Source: Luidia sarsii
Taxonomy: Eukaryota; Echinodermata; Asteroidea; Paxillosida; Luidiidae
NCBI GenBank assembly: GCA_949987565.1
Contig: OX465115.1
Coordinates: forward strand, 15,623,242-15,687,241
Direction: 5' to 3'
DNA length: 64,000 bases
Under the pieces are notes generated by a model. That model searched no databases and was not told the origin of the DNA. It saw only the letters and a list, made by a program, of their open reading frames with translations. The position numbers and the translations under genes were made by a program. This document shows, one piece after another, positions 10,081 to 23,313 of the stretch (positions are counted from its first letter, which is position 1; each line of letters begins with the position of its first letter).

Positions 10081-12295
10081 AAAATCCTCAACACCTGCGT
10101 AAAGTGCCCAGCAACACCTTTAATAGGCTCACATAACGCCTAGAAGCTATCAGTAACACTTGTCAAGGCCCTCACAATGACACCTGCAAAACACCTTTCC
10201 AAACACCTTTCTCTAGTTCTCTAGTTTTGTGAAATACCCTGCTAGTGCTGAGATTGAAATATGAGCCCCTTTAAATAATATGAATACCGGATTTTACGGA
10301 TATACTTTTTGAGACCAAGGCAGACAGAAACCTCCCTAAATAGCCAAGTGACTCATACCAGGATCCATTTTCGGCGACTGGCTTACGGTCTCTTCAGGGA
10401 GAGGGACATAAAAACTCCACTGCCAATAAACTAGCATGCCCTTAGCCTTCTGGGGGTTCAGACGACCTTTACTCAGTAGCTGAGGAAAGCAAGAATTACC
10501 TCATCCTCCGGATCCCCTTAAAAAAGACCAGCAAGTCCACCCACTAAGTGCCCTCCGGTGACTGACATGAGTTTCAGTTTCCTTGGCTAATCAAAAGTCA
10601 AACTTTTTTTTTTCAGGCCAATTTCATTTTTCTCTCTTTTTTTCTCTTCTCCAAACAGAAACAAAAACTTGGCTCCTTCCCAAGAGGAGCCCCTTGAAAG
10701 TTCATTCCTTTCCCATCCCTTCCCTGGACTCCAGACTTTTCCCTAGCCGGAACCTCAGAGACAGAGGAGCCCCTTAATTAACTCCAGCGTCGTCAATTCC
10801 GCAGGGCCACCACTCATCGGCTAGAATTCCTGGCTCATGACCAGTCGGCCAGCATTCCTCCCAATCCTTTCGTCTTCCTTTCAGAGACAGAAACTAACAT
10901 GAACCCCCCCCCCCCACCCAAGGAAAAATTCTTAACTGCAAAACTAAAACCCTCCCAGTACCATGTCTCAACCCTAACACCAATTCCGTTGTGGTTCCAA
11001 TCATCTCCAACAGAATTTCAGGGATCAACCTCGGCTATGTCATCTTTCTCAACTAGTCAGTTGGGGCACTAGATTCAATGTGTGACTGGTCGGGCAGTTG
11101 ATCAACAGTATTTTACAGCGCATTGCCTGCCATTCACATTTTAAAGACACAAGGCAGGAGGGGGAACCAAATCATGCACCTACTTAATTTTTGAGAACTG
11201 AAGTTTTTTTCAGACTCAAAGAGAGTTGTTCTGTGGTTATGCATGAAGTTCATATCATGCAATGACCCGTTCTTCAGTTATAGAATGATTCATTGAACAA
11301 GCAGAACCTTGATTCAAACAAAGATGGCGATACCACACCAAGTGGTGCTGAGACTACCTGTATGGTCTTGTGAAACTGCCCTTTCTAAGTTTTACATGTA
11401 GAGTGGAACATCGCTATAATGAACACCGATATACCGAACATTCGGCTGTAAAGAACATGCCATTAGGCTCCCGATTTCTGTGTACAAAATGTGTGGCCGC
11501 AACTGCTATAACGAACGAACAGTTAACCACTATACCAAACAATATTCATGGATCCCAGGATGTTCAATTTATAGCAACATTCTACTGAAATTTAATCCCA
11601 AACTGGCCAGCTGGGCCAGTTAGTAATGGCCTCCCACTGGCCACATTTGGCCACGGGGACACTGCTCTATTAGAATCCACCGCTTATAGCCAATCAACAC
11701 GCACCACTTCTCACAAACATTCAGCTCCCTTCAGGGCACAGAAACTTCAGTGGAAAACACATTCTCTACAATTCTCCACGAATGGCTGGCATTGACAGGA
11801 TGTTCCTACCCTGGGCAACTGTCAGACTCCCAACGAGAAACAAGCCTTCATCCTATGCTAGCCCAGACGAAGAAAACAATTAGCCAAACAGATGCACACA
11901 TTTTCTTTCTCAGGAAGTCCATCTGCGACACGAGTTAGGTGCCATATTGGCATTTGAAGCCAATCCTCTGTGTAGTTCCACTATGTAACGACATTCTACC
12001 AGACGGCATAGTTAGCGTACTAGATAACTTCTCTGGTGACGTTTCCTTTTGACATCATACAGTAATTCACATCTGTTGCCATAAATTACCACTCCGAGGT
12101 ATGCCCCTTAATAGCCGATAAATCACGACCAACCTTGCCATTGTCAGCTTTAGTTTTCCCTTAATCTCAGCCAGGTAGAAACAATTGAGTATCACTTTTC
12201 AAAGAGTTTGTCTGAGGCTACGAGATCACTGACAAACATTTGGCTGAGTGGATGACAAAATACAGGTATGCCCAGAAGGAAACACCCCATCTTTA

Positions 12296-12350
12296 AAAGT
12301 TGAAGGACTAGATGTTCTGATCCTAGAAGGACCTTTTCCCAAACTCAAAG
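12296..12350 (-). repeat. GGTCCTGCTAGGAT-family copy (diverged)
   Basis: Plus strand reads GACTAGATGTTCTGATCCTA then GAAGGACCTTTTCCCAAA. Confidence 0.55.
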
Positions 12351-12974
12351 GCATTTGTGCGATTCAGGTCACTATTCTTCAAGAAATTATTTTTTATAAG
12401 AAATAAAAATGAATAGAGCTAAAATAGATAAGCCAAGTTCACTTCCCAGTTGAGTCAGCTTTTCTATGGTATTTTCTTTATTAATTCTCTCAAATCTCTC
12501 AATCATCTAAATTGTCACGTTTCCTTCCTAAGTTTTCCTGGACAGAAGTACGCTATTGTTGGCTGAAATCTGAGGCAAACTAAAATATTTACTCCGACTG
12601 CTATCAATCATGTCAACATGACACAAGGTCTAATGCCTTGCTGTGGTAAAGGCAGAAACTGCAGAACAGAACTAGGATAGGTAGAGGGCGGGCCCTAGGC
12701 CTACCTCCAAGCACTAGGTCAGGACTCTCAACACCTCAAGGGGTTCAGGGGCGATGTCCTCACCACATCACCATCTCTGAGGGGCGTCGATGACATTGGC
12801 CCTTGGCTAGCCTTCACCCTTGACCTCCTGACCCTGATAATCCTGCCAGAACCCATGGGTCATGTGGCAGTCATGGTCAGATAGGGACATCCCCAATCCA
12901 GCCCAACCACAACCCCACCTTTCTCAGTCTGAACATCAGGTCAGACCATAATACTAGGTCAAGACTTAGGGCTG

Positions 12975-13090
12975 CTGCCATGGTTCCTATGGGCTGTTGC
13001 TATGGGGTGTTGCTATGGGGTGTTGCTATGGGTTGTTGCTATGGGTCATTGCTATGGGTTACTGCTATGGGCTGATGCTATGGGCAACAG
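12975..13090 (+). repeat. 16-bp minisatellite
   Basis: About seven imperfect copies of GTTGCTATGGGGTGTT, with decay at both ends. Confidence 0.8.
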
Positions 13091-13639
13091 GCACATCCAC
13101 ATGCTCCTATTTTCCATAAGAAACTGCCACAATTCACCAAAGAGACTTTTTAAGTCCTGTTCTTACTTCGGTTCATGACCTTGAAAGTCCAGGGGGAGGG
13201 GCTACTGCTGTGTTCCTGTTGCTTCAGCAACAATCAAGAGCATGAACCCCGACCTCTGACACCACAGGGGACAGCAGGGGTCAACTCAATGTGTGAAAAA
13301 AAAAATTCAGGAGGTCAAGAAATCCCCAAGACAAGTCCATGTCAGACCTTAAATTCGAGAGAGGAGTGAAAGATGTTTGGATTCTTACCAGCTGGTCCAT
13401 GTTGTCAGAACTAGGCTGCGAACTCTAAGGGCATCGCTAAAGCCACCCACTTTCATGTTAAGTCTACACAGACCCTCTTGCCTGTTCTGATGTGGTCTCC
13501 GACAAAGTGAATAATGTAAACCGATGGGAAAGGTCAACCTATTAGCCCCACTGACAATTCCTTTCACCCTCCAAGCTTCCAAAATATTTGGAGAAGCTCC
13601 AGTTGCTGTAGTGTCTTTCAGCGGCAGATTTCCATTTTT

Positions 13640-14105
13640 TCAACGCTTCAGGCTCTGTCTGGACATCAGGCACCATACTCCGTCTCACAAGAGATGATGT
13701 ACATTGTGTCACAGCAACCCTTCCATCATGCAAACCTTCAAGTCCTATCTAGACTGAGTTACCAGCTCTTTTCAGAGCCACGCTCCGTCTCAAAGAGATG
13801 TATTACATTGTGTTACAGCAAATCTTCCACTTGGTTCTTCCACCGTGCAAACCTTCAAATCTTATCTAGTCTGAGTTACCAGCTCTTTTCAGAGCCACAC
13901 TCCTTCTCACAAGAGATGTATTACATTGTGTTACAGCAAATCTTCCACTTGGTTCTTCCACCGTGCAAACCTTCAAATCTTATCTAGTCTGAGTTACCAG
14001 CTCTTTTCAGAGCCACACTCCTTCTCACAAGAGATGTATTACATTGTGTTACAGCAAATCTTCCACTTGGTTCTTCCACCATGCAAACCTTCAAATCCTG
14101 TTCAG
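13640..14105 (+). repeat. Tandem array, ~118-bp unit with histone-type 3' stem-loop
   Basis: Three good units and one decayed unit, on the plus strand. AGCTCTTTTCAGAGCC occurs at 13764-13779, 13881-13896 and 13999-14014, followed by ACACTCCTTCTCACAAGAGA (ACGCTCC in the first). The first unit (13645-13690) has a broken stem but keeps CTCACAAGAGATGATG. Aligning the reverse complement shows this is the same family as the 83-bp array at 6.3-6.8 kb, with an extra CTTGGTTCTTCCACCGTGCA segment, and in opposite orientation. Confidence 0.85.
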
Positions 14106-16194
14106 TTTTCATGTATATTCTGTGTGCTCTATAAGCTGGGACAAGTATCAGTGAGATGGAAATTGCTACCCAGTGTGTGCATCCTAGTCCTTCCATCACA
14201 ATAGTTTCCTGAGCTAGACAAAGTTTGCAATCAACTGTTGTCTGAAGCACTGCTCATGTTGCAGTTAACCTATGAAATAATAATGAGAATCGTTGTGTAT
14301 GTTGATATGCAAGCTGTAATCCTTCAAGTACTTGCTCTTTTGTAATTCAGTCTTTCCAATGTCAAAGTCTTTCAAACTTTCCATCTCAAATGACTTGCCA
14401 TTTTGAAACAATCTGTAACTGCACTCTGCTACGATTGACTTAGGTCGTGCAATGGAGCATTGCTTTTCAATTTCAACCATCTGGCAAATCCTACAATGGT
14501 GGGGATTTATGACAGTTTTACCTCAGGACAGTGGTCCATTGCATCAAATCCATCCTAAATTAAGATCAATTGCAAGAAGACCAGTGATGCACAGAAACCA
14601 TGCAATTTTTTTCAACTTAAGGCAGACGTGTCAATCCAATCATAAGGCTCCATGAAATCCATACCAGGTCCCAACCCAATCCCTTTGCAAGGTCACAATG
14701 TTGGTCCCCCTTAACTGCAGTTGACTGAACCTAGACAAAACAAACATTCCTCCAAGCTGCATTCATCTTTTGCATCTTTCTGAAATCCGTAGCAGCTCCC
14801 TTATCAGAGTTTAAGTGCAACTCATTCCAAAAACAGAAACAGATCAAAGTGCATTCACTTTCACTGATATCAAAAGCTGATGGTTAAGACTTCAAAGGTT
14901 AATGTTTATATTTTCTAAACCCCCCCAAAAAACCTGCCCCAAAAAATTGCATCACTAAGCATCATATTTCTGCTAAACAGCTTCATGGAAGGGGTCCACA
15001 TCTCAGGCTGGTATTTCACCTCCGAGCAAGGCCATGGTTCTCGATGCCAGGGAATTACTCCGGTATTCCCGCAATCCAGGGCAGAGTACAGCTCTGGGAT
15101 CATGGCAGCAGACCAATCTCCAGGAAGCTAGCAACAAGGCCCCCAGACCAGGGTTAACTGAGGCTGTGGCATCCAGACCTGTGTACGCAAGTACACAACA
15201 ACATGAAGGTACTTACTGCTCCAAGGAGGTAGACCTTAAAACCACTCCAGTCTTGGTCTTAAACTCTTATCAACATGATCAAGGAGGTTTAGGCGAGCTA
15301 ATACCCTCTTGGTCTTATGTGTCTAGGGAAACTCAACATCTTGGGATGATATGTTTGTACCTCGAATCTCGCTTTATTTATACGCTAACTTAAAAAAATA
15401 GCCACACAGACTTTGGCAAGGTCGCTGAGAAGACTCGTGCCTGGAATGAGATTTGAATCACTTAAAAAAAAAAAATTGTTTAATGCACATTCAACAAGGC
15501 TATAAAGCCACTCAGTGTTGAGGGCTATGAAAATGGGGAGATAGAGAGGGACTCAGGAAGGTTGGAGATAGGAATTGACCTTCTTCTTAAAAATGGAAAG
15601 ATCGTAGGTTGGGGGAAAACAAGAAACAGGAAGGGAATTCCAGTGAGAGGCTGAACGAGGGAAGAAGCTGTTGTGATACCTCTTTGTTCTATACAATGGG
15701 ATAGGTAGAGTGTGTGGATGAGAAGAGGCAAACAGCCTGGTTGCTCACTTCAATGTCCTGACTGGGGGGACCAAGTCGGCAAGACCAGAGGAACAACTTC
15801 CATGGAAAAACAAGCTGTGGGGGAATGAATTCTGTCAGTGCCGCTTGACATAAAGGAACATTCATAAACATTTGGATGACTGGAGGTCATGCTTTGCTGG
15901 GAAGTCCTGGGGACGTGGAAAAGGAAGGACTTGGGTCTCTTCAGCCCAAAATGTTGCCAAAAGGACAACTTGGTCGGCCCCTTTCAAGTGGAGTGTGTGC
16001 CATAAGATCTTGCAGCTTGCAAGGACAGAGTGTAGACAGGCAATCAGCCATGTAGATATACTTACAATGTACGCAGGTCCCAAAGTGCCGTATTATTCGA
16101 ACCTTAAAAAAAAATAAAAAAATGGCAAGGCAAGTTTGAATTTTAAGTCTGGTGGTCCAGATAGTTCGACTTATCGATGATTTTTTTAATAGAA

Positions 16195-16300
16195 AACTTT
16201 GACTGGACTGAGACCTGAACCCGAGACTTCTGGATTAACATACCAGTGCTATTCCATCTAAGCTGCCGGTATCCAGCCCTTAGAAGGTGGCCTTCCCTTA
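16195..16300 (-). repeat. tRNA-derived SINE-like copy
   Basis: Minus strand contains an A-box-like AGCTTAGATGGAATAGCACTGG and GTCTCGGGTTCAGGTCTCAG as B-box region, flanked by the family edge AAGGGAAGGCCACC. Confidence 0.6.
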
Positions 16301-17811
16301 TAGTCCACTACTCTTGGTTGAATTGTTTCTGACTGGCACCCCCACCCCTGCAAGAACTGTTATTCTGCTGAGATTTTTCCTGGCAATGTTCAAGTTTTGG
16401 CTAACCATGAGCAATAAAGATGCACACATTTCCACAGCATCAAACCAAACTGAAACTACTGAACCAATGTTAGGTTATGATTGCCAAAATGCATTTTGGC
16501 GGAACAAGGTTTAGCAACGGTAATAATATACCGGTAAGCTACATTTAAATATCAAATATTTGTACCAGAGTTTATGCCCACATTAGTCATTCCTATACAC
16601 TTTTTGACAAATTAATGGCATGTCAGCAAACATTCCATGGTTTGAGCAGAAGGTTGTAACCATAGCAATGCAACCTGTAACCAGATCAGATTCCTGAGCA
16701 GTGAGCACCGATAAACTTTGGCAAGAATAAAAAATAATCCACAGGGCAAATTTATGACTGCTTGACTGACCTCAAAACAACAAATTGAAAAAAATGGCAG
16801 CAATGGATTCACACTTGAGTTCACTTTAAGTTTAAGGTCAATTGGGAAAGAAGGACCAGATGTTTTTAGGGGGTTTGGTTTTTCAAAATGGTGGTGCCAC
16901 TGCCACCCTTGACTGGCACATAAAACAAACCTGGAGAACACAGGGTGCTAGACCAGTAACCTTCAAAATTTTCAAAGTTCACTGGGCACCATTCTGGCGT
17001 TCTGTTTGTCACTACTGTTTGTGTGTTGACTTTGAAAATGGTCTCTCCAAAAATAATTCCCTGAACAAAAACAACAACCAGGCAACTCCCAAGACAAAAA
17101 ACCAACTCACAGAAAAATTAATTTCATCCTTCACCGGTCCATAAACAACAAAGTCTGGAAAACATCAGTAAAACAACCAGTTGGAATTCCAATTTGTTAG
17201 TTGTCAAAGCAAATTTGTAAATAACAGAACGCAAGTAAGTCTGTACATTTGATGAGTTGGTTTCAGCATATGATGAATGTTGATGAAAGTACACTGTACC
17301 CTAACACTGTGTGAAGCTCCTATATTGGGGCTACTGTGAATAACAACACAGGTTATGAAGTGTACTTTATCATATTCACAGAGCAAACTGATCTTTATTG
17401 ATGGTTCTTTCGCTATTTTAACGAGAGTGAGAGGCATAGAATTTCCTGTCAACAACCAGAACGGCATAGTCCAGAGAATAAAGGGATTTCTCTTCCCCAC
17501 AGAGGGCTCCCAAACAGTAAAAATATGACATATTCATGTTGAGGTCACATTCCATTGGAGTGACATAGCCAGGGTCCGTGAATGGACGTGAATGTCATGC
17601 ATCCACGCACATGAATTAGCTTTTCCGCTTTCTGATTTCTTTCTGAAGTCTTTCTGTTTGTTCTGATTTTTTTCATCCTTCTTTGACTTTTTCCGGAAAA
17701 GCCTTATCTTCTTCTTCTTCTACTCCTTCTTCCTCTTGTACCAGATTGTACAAGATTTTTGTTAGCTTAGCTCGAGATCTATTTTCTTTTCTTTTTCAAA
17801 TTGAAAAAAAT

Positions 17812-17890
17812 TGACTGGACCAGGATTTGAACCTGTGACCTCCACATCGAGTCAGTAGTTTCTGTACACTTCTTGCTAACCTACATGTAT
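17812..17890 (-). repeat. tRNA-derived SINE-like copy (truncated)
   Basis: Plus strand GGATTTGAACCTGTGACCTC is the reverse complement of a B box; the rest is diverged. Confidence 0.5.
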
Positions 17891-18686
17891 GAACTAGGCA
17901 TGGTAAAAGCATTTGTCCTGCTACTATCGCTGGTTACCCGTATGTCTTCTTCTTATGTCTTGCCATAACTCAGCATTTTCACTTATTGCCACAGCCAAAA
18001 CAAAACTTCACAAGCCCAACATTCGCCACATCGTGGAGAAAACATAAACTTTGTGCCAACACACAACTAATATTCTGTAAAGTTGAGAGCCGGGGTGGTT
18101 GTCTGGGAGTGTTTGTTCTCAAAGAATTGAAAAGTCAAATAACGGTGACAGGATTGAAGTCTGGAGCCCTGCCTTCTTCAGAGTAAATGCATAATGATTT
18201 AGCATCAGTGAGGAATTTAATGAGGGCCTGATGGCTGTATGATTGATAAGTGTAATAAGTACTTCAGGGGCCTCCAGAAAAGAAAAAAACAACCCAGAGG
18301 TTTATTTTTAGTCTGTCTGGCAGTTTGAGAGTCAGAGAGCTTCCACAAAATTCCTCTCGACGTCTCCAACAATTGAGTCCCCTGATTCCATTCAGGAGTC
18401 ACTTGCCCACGTGTTAGCGGCACTGCATTGTCTGGTCATCGCAAACAAACATCCCGGGGACTTTGAAGAAGCCGGGGAAAACAGACATTAGAGAAACATC
18501 ATTGTGGGGGTGCAGGAGGCATGTGACTCGGTGTGCAAAACACATGGTCAGACACTCCCATTGTCAGAACATGTAATCATTCACTGTATGCCGAAACCAT
18601 GCCCAGGTTTTTCGAGTACCGGTACCCATTCTACTCTGCGCAGGCTAGGCGTGCAATTTGTCTGACTTTTTGATGGTGTTTTGACC

Positions 18687-18805
18687 CTTCTCAAAGGTGT
18701 CTGGCATTTGTGAGAGGTCTTGCAAGGATAAAAACATCAAGCCCTCTGCATCTTTCAAATTTGTATGTTGGTTGTTGAAATCAGTAAACAGTTTGCAAAG
18801 TCTTT
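18687..18805 (+). repeat. GGTCCTGCTAGGAT-family copy (diverged)
   Basis: GAGAGGTCTTGCAAGGATAA then ACATCAAGCCCTCT, followed by the family tail TCAGTAAACAGTTTGCAAAG. Confidence 0.55.
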
Positions 18806-21800
18806 TATTGATTTTTTTTTTTAAGGGGGGGGGGAGAATTTTGTGAAGGTTACTGACTTGGACTATCTCTTGTGCATCTTGAAAACTGATTTTGACAGGG
18901 CTAGCGGTAGCAGTAGACCTGCCTTGCAGGCCCGCAGTTTCACCAAACCTCTCTGCCCGCCAACTGAGCTTCTGCTGTCCAGCGGTAATACAAACCCCTC
19001 ACGACCACACCTATGACCTACATGTAACCCTACTGGGGGCGACGAGAAAATTATCGGCAAAATCCCCACGAGAAACCGGCAGCAAAAGCAAAAAAAAAAA
19101 CTAAAAAAAAAGGGGGGGGCTGTTATCGAAGACCGAGTGCTAAGCAGCAGAGCAGATTTTCCAAATTCTTAACTTGGTTTTTGTCCGTCAACTCGCCTGA
19201 ATTTGAGCTCCACGCACTTGCCTCGGGGCTGGGATCAAATCGAGGTCAGAGGTCAGCAGATTTAACTCCGAGAGAGAGGGGGAAAGACCTTGTTAAAGCC
19301 GGCCTCTGAATGATGAGAAGGATTTATCCTTCCAGCGAGGCAAACTGAATACAATGTCCAACCCCAGGCAGATGTGCATATACAAAATGAAAACAATTTT
19401 TCTTTTTTAAAGATTTTTTTTTTAACACCTCAAAAAGTTGCCTGCAAAAAAATAAATAAAAGAAATTGAGCCAAGCACGTAGCAAGTACATATTTCCCTC
19501 TGATTAAATGCTTGGAAGTTCCAGAGAAATTCCAGACTTTTCACAGCCATTGTTGTGTCATAAAACACAATTAAGTCTGCCTCTCTTGCAAACCCCAGTA
19601 CCAACCATACACCACCCTAGGTCTGTGTTGTCCCCTTCAAATTCCTGCCACTCATATTTTTCCCCCAAAGTTTTTTTTTTGTGAAGGAGCAGCCAATTTT
19701 TTCACTAGACGTGAGAGTTGTCCCAAAGATATTTGTCCAAAATCTTTTTAAATTCCTCTCTGAAAATGTGTTAAGAAAGTCAATCTTGAGTAAAAAAAAA
19801 AAAAAAAAAGAGCTTGGCCAAGTATGGACTCTAACCCAGAACAACTGAAATTGAGTTCAGATTTGAGAGTTTACATGGTGGGTTGACAATTGAAAAGAAG
19901 GTTGCCAGGCGTGTTACTGCGTGTATTTATATCTCTTTCTGGAAGCGAGTCTAGCTTGGAGAGATGCCAGTTTATATTAGCTCAACATTTCAGCCTTCCT
20001 GAGAGTGCTCTGCCTGTCATCGGACGTGAACTATTCACGTGATGTCAGTGAAGACCTCGTTAGACCTCTGGCTTTGCCTGCCAATACCGTAACCAGCTAA
20101 GCTATCCTTGTAGTTATGTTAGGCTTCAAATATTTCATAACTGAATAATGGACATAGCTTAAGGTTTGCAGCATCACTGCATGGGTTGTCACTTTCAGGA
20201 AAGAGGTCTGGTTCTGAGAACTATTGAGTGTAAACAACCAGTGAGAAAGCTCTTGCTCACATCAAAACATCGTCAGAGCCGATTCCACGAAGCTTTACGA
20301 TTGATTATAACTTTGAGTTACGATAACAGATTGAAAACCCATCAAAAGTTGTGACACACTGATTGGTTTCTGTGCTTCGCCGAACTTGTAACAATGAGTT
20401 TCATGAAATCCAACACTGGCCTTGAGACCGGGTAGTTTTATTTTTTTAAGGCACGTTGCTATGTGACTTTGAAGTTCGTAGTCACTTTTAATAGACCCAA
20501 CTTCAGCTCATGTCGTTCAACATCAGCTTGTGTTCACAGACCTTTAGCTGACCCATAGCACAAATGAAACCGTGGTGCCCTTTTGTACTTGCATCACTAA
20601 TAACCTTTGCGCACACTGACTAACAAAAACTATCCAAGTTCCTCAGCTGCATGTATACACAGCATAGGTTCCCTGTGCAGGGCACTGCGGCCTTTGGTGG
20701 CAATTCTATCCAAAACCTCAAGGTGCTCACTTCCATCACGGGGGACCAGCCACTAATTGTTGCCAGATCCCACTCATTTGAAGTCAAATGTCTAGGTTAG
20801 AAAAATCAGTACTCTAGACCCGATTCTTGGGAGATCTCAAGTGTCTGTGTCAAGGGGGAATCAACTATGCTGCTGCAAAAACAGAAGGAGTATGTCCAAA
20901 CTCCAAACCAGTATCAGTAGCAAAATAAACAACACTTCTGAAGATTTTTACCTCTTTGGGACAAAAATGAAACAAATATCTGTAGACCAATGCTAATTTC
21001 TTTCTTTTTGGTATGTTGGTTTGTTTGTTTTTTGGCAAGAAAATGGGTGTCCCAAAATCCCACAACATCTGGATATGGGCCCAGACATGGTATCACATTA
21101 CTGGACATATTTCAGTCTTGCCACAGGGTTAGAGGGTAGTGGTGGACTGGTGGTGGTGGGGAAAAGAAAGTCAGCCTAATTATACCCAAATAAACCCTTC
21201 CAGAAAAGAAGTGACAAGCCAAAAAAAAATGGATGAAAAACATGAACCATATGTTCACCATGAAAGAATGTGCTTCAACACTTTGCAGCCACCCAGGATA
21301 CTCACACAGCAAAAACTATTTCCAATTTCAGTCAACCAACTCCAACAATCATTAATTTGGTTCTGCTGGTTTTTTTTTTTTTCATCCCAATTCACATGGC
21401 TGTTGTTGGAGGGGAGAGAGAGAGAAAGGGAGAGGGGGGAGGGTCCTGTAAGTCACATCGTAGGGCATTGAAATGAAACTTAGTTGTTTGTTTATTTAAT
21501 GTCAGGATGAAGCCCCTACCCCCCCCCCCCCCCACCCCAAGGACAAAGGCGTAGCCAGCCAACGGTGCCGGAAAAAGAAATCCACGAAAAGAAAGAGATT
21601 TTATTAGAGCTGAAAGGAGGTGGAGGGGGAAGCAGTAGAAGGAGAAACCGTATCAAACGTTGGAGAGGAAACGGAGGACAATGTCTCAGACACTTGTTGG
21701 GCTACGCAGGGAAACAAAGCGACAATAGTGGCAAGAATCTTAACGAAGTGACAAAGCTTCAAACGATGAGAAAAACACTCATCAAAATTCAAACAATACC

Positions 21801-22916
21801 AGCGACAACATCCCCAACCTTCTGACAAAATGCTGCGATGGCCTTTAATTTTCTGTCTCTCCAATCGTAAATTGTTCGTTCCTCTGGCTTGAAGACTTCC
21901 TTGCAGCTTTCGAAGACCAGCAATCGACTGTCGACGACCAGCACACTTGTCTTCAAATCTGTTTCACGGCTTCTTAATCTCAATTCTTAAAAACAGTAGC
22001 AATGCAATTACTTCTCGGGATGGATGGAACACTGATGAACTCCGACATTCCTGGCAAGAAAAGCTTGTGCTAAATAAATGAATAATGTAAATACCGTACA
22101 TTTTAAATAATGAATATGTAAATTAGATATGAATATTAATGATGAGGAGGGGCTTTGTGGGGTCCCTCCCCCAATGCTGTTGCTGCATTGCTTTAGATGT
22201 ACCGGTATTCCTTTTCTGTGGAAATAAAAAAGACATCAGCTACAAGGAATGAAAATGGGTTAAAATAACCTGTACTGGGGGAGAAAAGAATTATTTGAGG
22301 GATTCAAGATTCAGAAAAAAATGGAAGACCTCACTGACTGAAAGTGGCTAAAGGCAAGAAGAGCTGATGGTAACACCATGTAAAAATATTTATTCTTAAA
22401 AAAAATGTGTGGTTCAATAACAAGGAACGCTTTCTGTAAAAATGTAGAAATTATTAATTTAGAAAGAAAAAAACTAAAAATCAAAATCAGCAGGCTTTGT
22501 CTATCATCAGGAGACTATTCCCAAGAGGTCCTCGATTAATCTCAGAACTGCACAGACTCGAAAAACCAATAAAACAGATTTTGTTTTTGTTTTTTTTGGA
22601 GTGCATTGAGCTGGAGGTCTCAGGTTCAAGACTTGGCCCAGTCCTCAGACTGAGGAACAATTTGGAAACGGAACGTTCCTTCCGAGCCCAGGTTTTTTCT
22701 CAGAAGGAGACACACTCGCTCCTCTGAGTGACAGGAGAGATCATTTATACACAATGCCACACCAAAGCTCTTCCAAACTTGTTGCCTCCAACACAAATGG
22801 TCTATGAATGAATGGCCCACCCAGATCAAATGGCCTATCAACAGAAGGTAGATAAATTGGCAGTTTGGCTTTCCACCAGTGACATTTGATGGGGGGATGA
22901 GGGGAAAGCCACTTAC

Positions 22917-23313
22917 CGCATACTGAAGGTTTCTCGTCCGATTCGTCCCGGCAGTGCGGGATGCCGTCGCAGAGAAGGCGGGCGCTGAAGCAGAGACCAT
23001 CGTCGCAGTAGCGCTCGCTGCGGCGACAAGGCGCCGGCGACAGGCATTCCCGCTCGTCCGAGCCGTCCTGGCAGTCGTACCTGCCGCTGCAGCGCTGGGC
23101 CAGCACCACGCACTCGCCGCTGCCGCAGCGGTAGTCGCTGTCGCCCCGGCAGAAGGAGGGCGGGTCGGGCAGGTCCGGGAGCGTGGTCTCGGGACGGTCT
23201 GGCTGGGCAGTGGTGAAGGGCACTGCCGACAAGATCAGGAAGAGGACAACGTCAACCCATAAGCTCCGCTGCGGTGAAACGACGCCGCATTTTGACGGAA
23301 CGCACCTCGCCAT
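22917..23313 (-). CDS. Signal peptide plus two LDLa domains (first exon or internal exon)
   Basis: Open from ATG at 23313 (context AATCATGG, A at -3 and G at +4) with an in-frame TAA about 70 nt upstream. Encodes 132 residues plus one base. Residues 1-37 form a signal peptide: basic start, hydrophobic VDVVLFLILSAVPF, likely cleavage after TTA or TTAQ. Then come two LDL-receptor class A modules, each with six cysteines (C55, 63, 68, 75, 81, 90 and C96, 103, 108, 115, 121, 132) and the calcium-site motifs DCQDGSDE and HCRDESDE. Donor is TGCG/GTAAGT at 22917/22916, phase 1, matching HYR exon E. LDLa modules bind calcium and protein ligands outside the cell. Alternative: a pyrimidine-rich TCGGCAG within the signal-peptide codons (AG at 23224-23223) could act as acceptor, giving a 306-nt phase 1-1 exon that would join the SEA exon at 33116. 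Confidence 0.92.

Larger units (their letters stand above)
5086..22916 (-). other. Large repeat-filled intron (LDLa exon to HYR exon E)
   Basis: About 17.8 kb bounded by a strong donor (GCG/GTAAGT at 22917/22916) and the acceptor of HYR exon E. No further HYR, LDLa or other conserved exon was found on the minus strand, nor a gene on the plus strand. It contains the histone-stem-loop arrays (6.3-6.8 and 13.6-14.1 kb), the 12-bp G-rich array (8.7-9.2 kb), a 16-bp minisatellite (about 13.0 kb), copies of the GGTCCTGCTAGGAT family and tRNA-SINE fragments. Small unrecognised exons cannot be excluded. Confidence 0.6.

Noticed and set aside
15530..16080. Several overlapping minus-strand frames of 60-75 codons
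   Set aside because: Could be a decayed repeat, but I could not identify a family or continuous protein.
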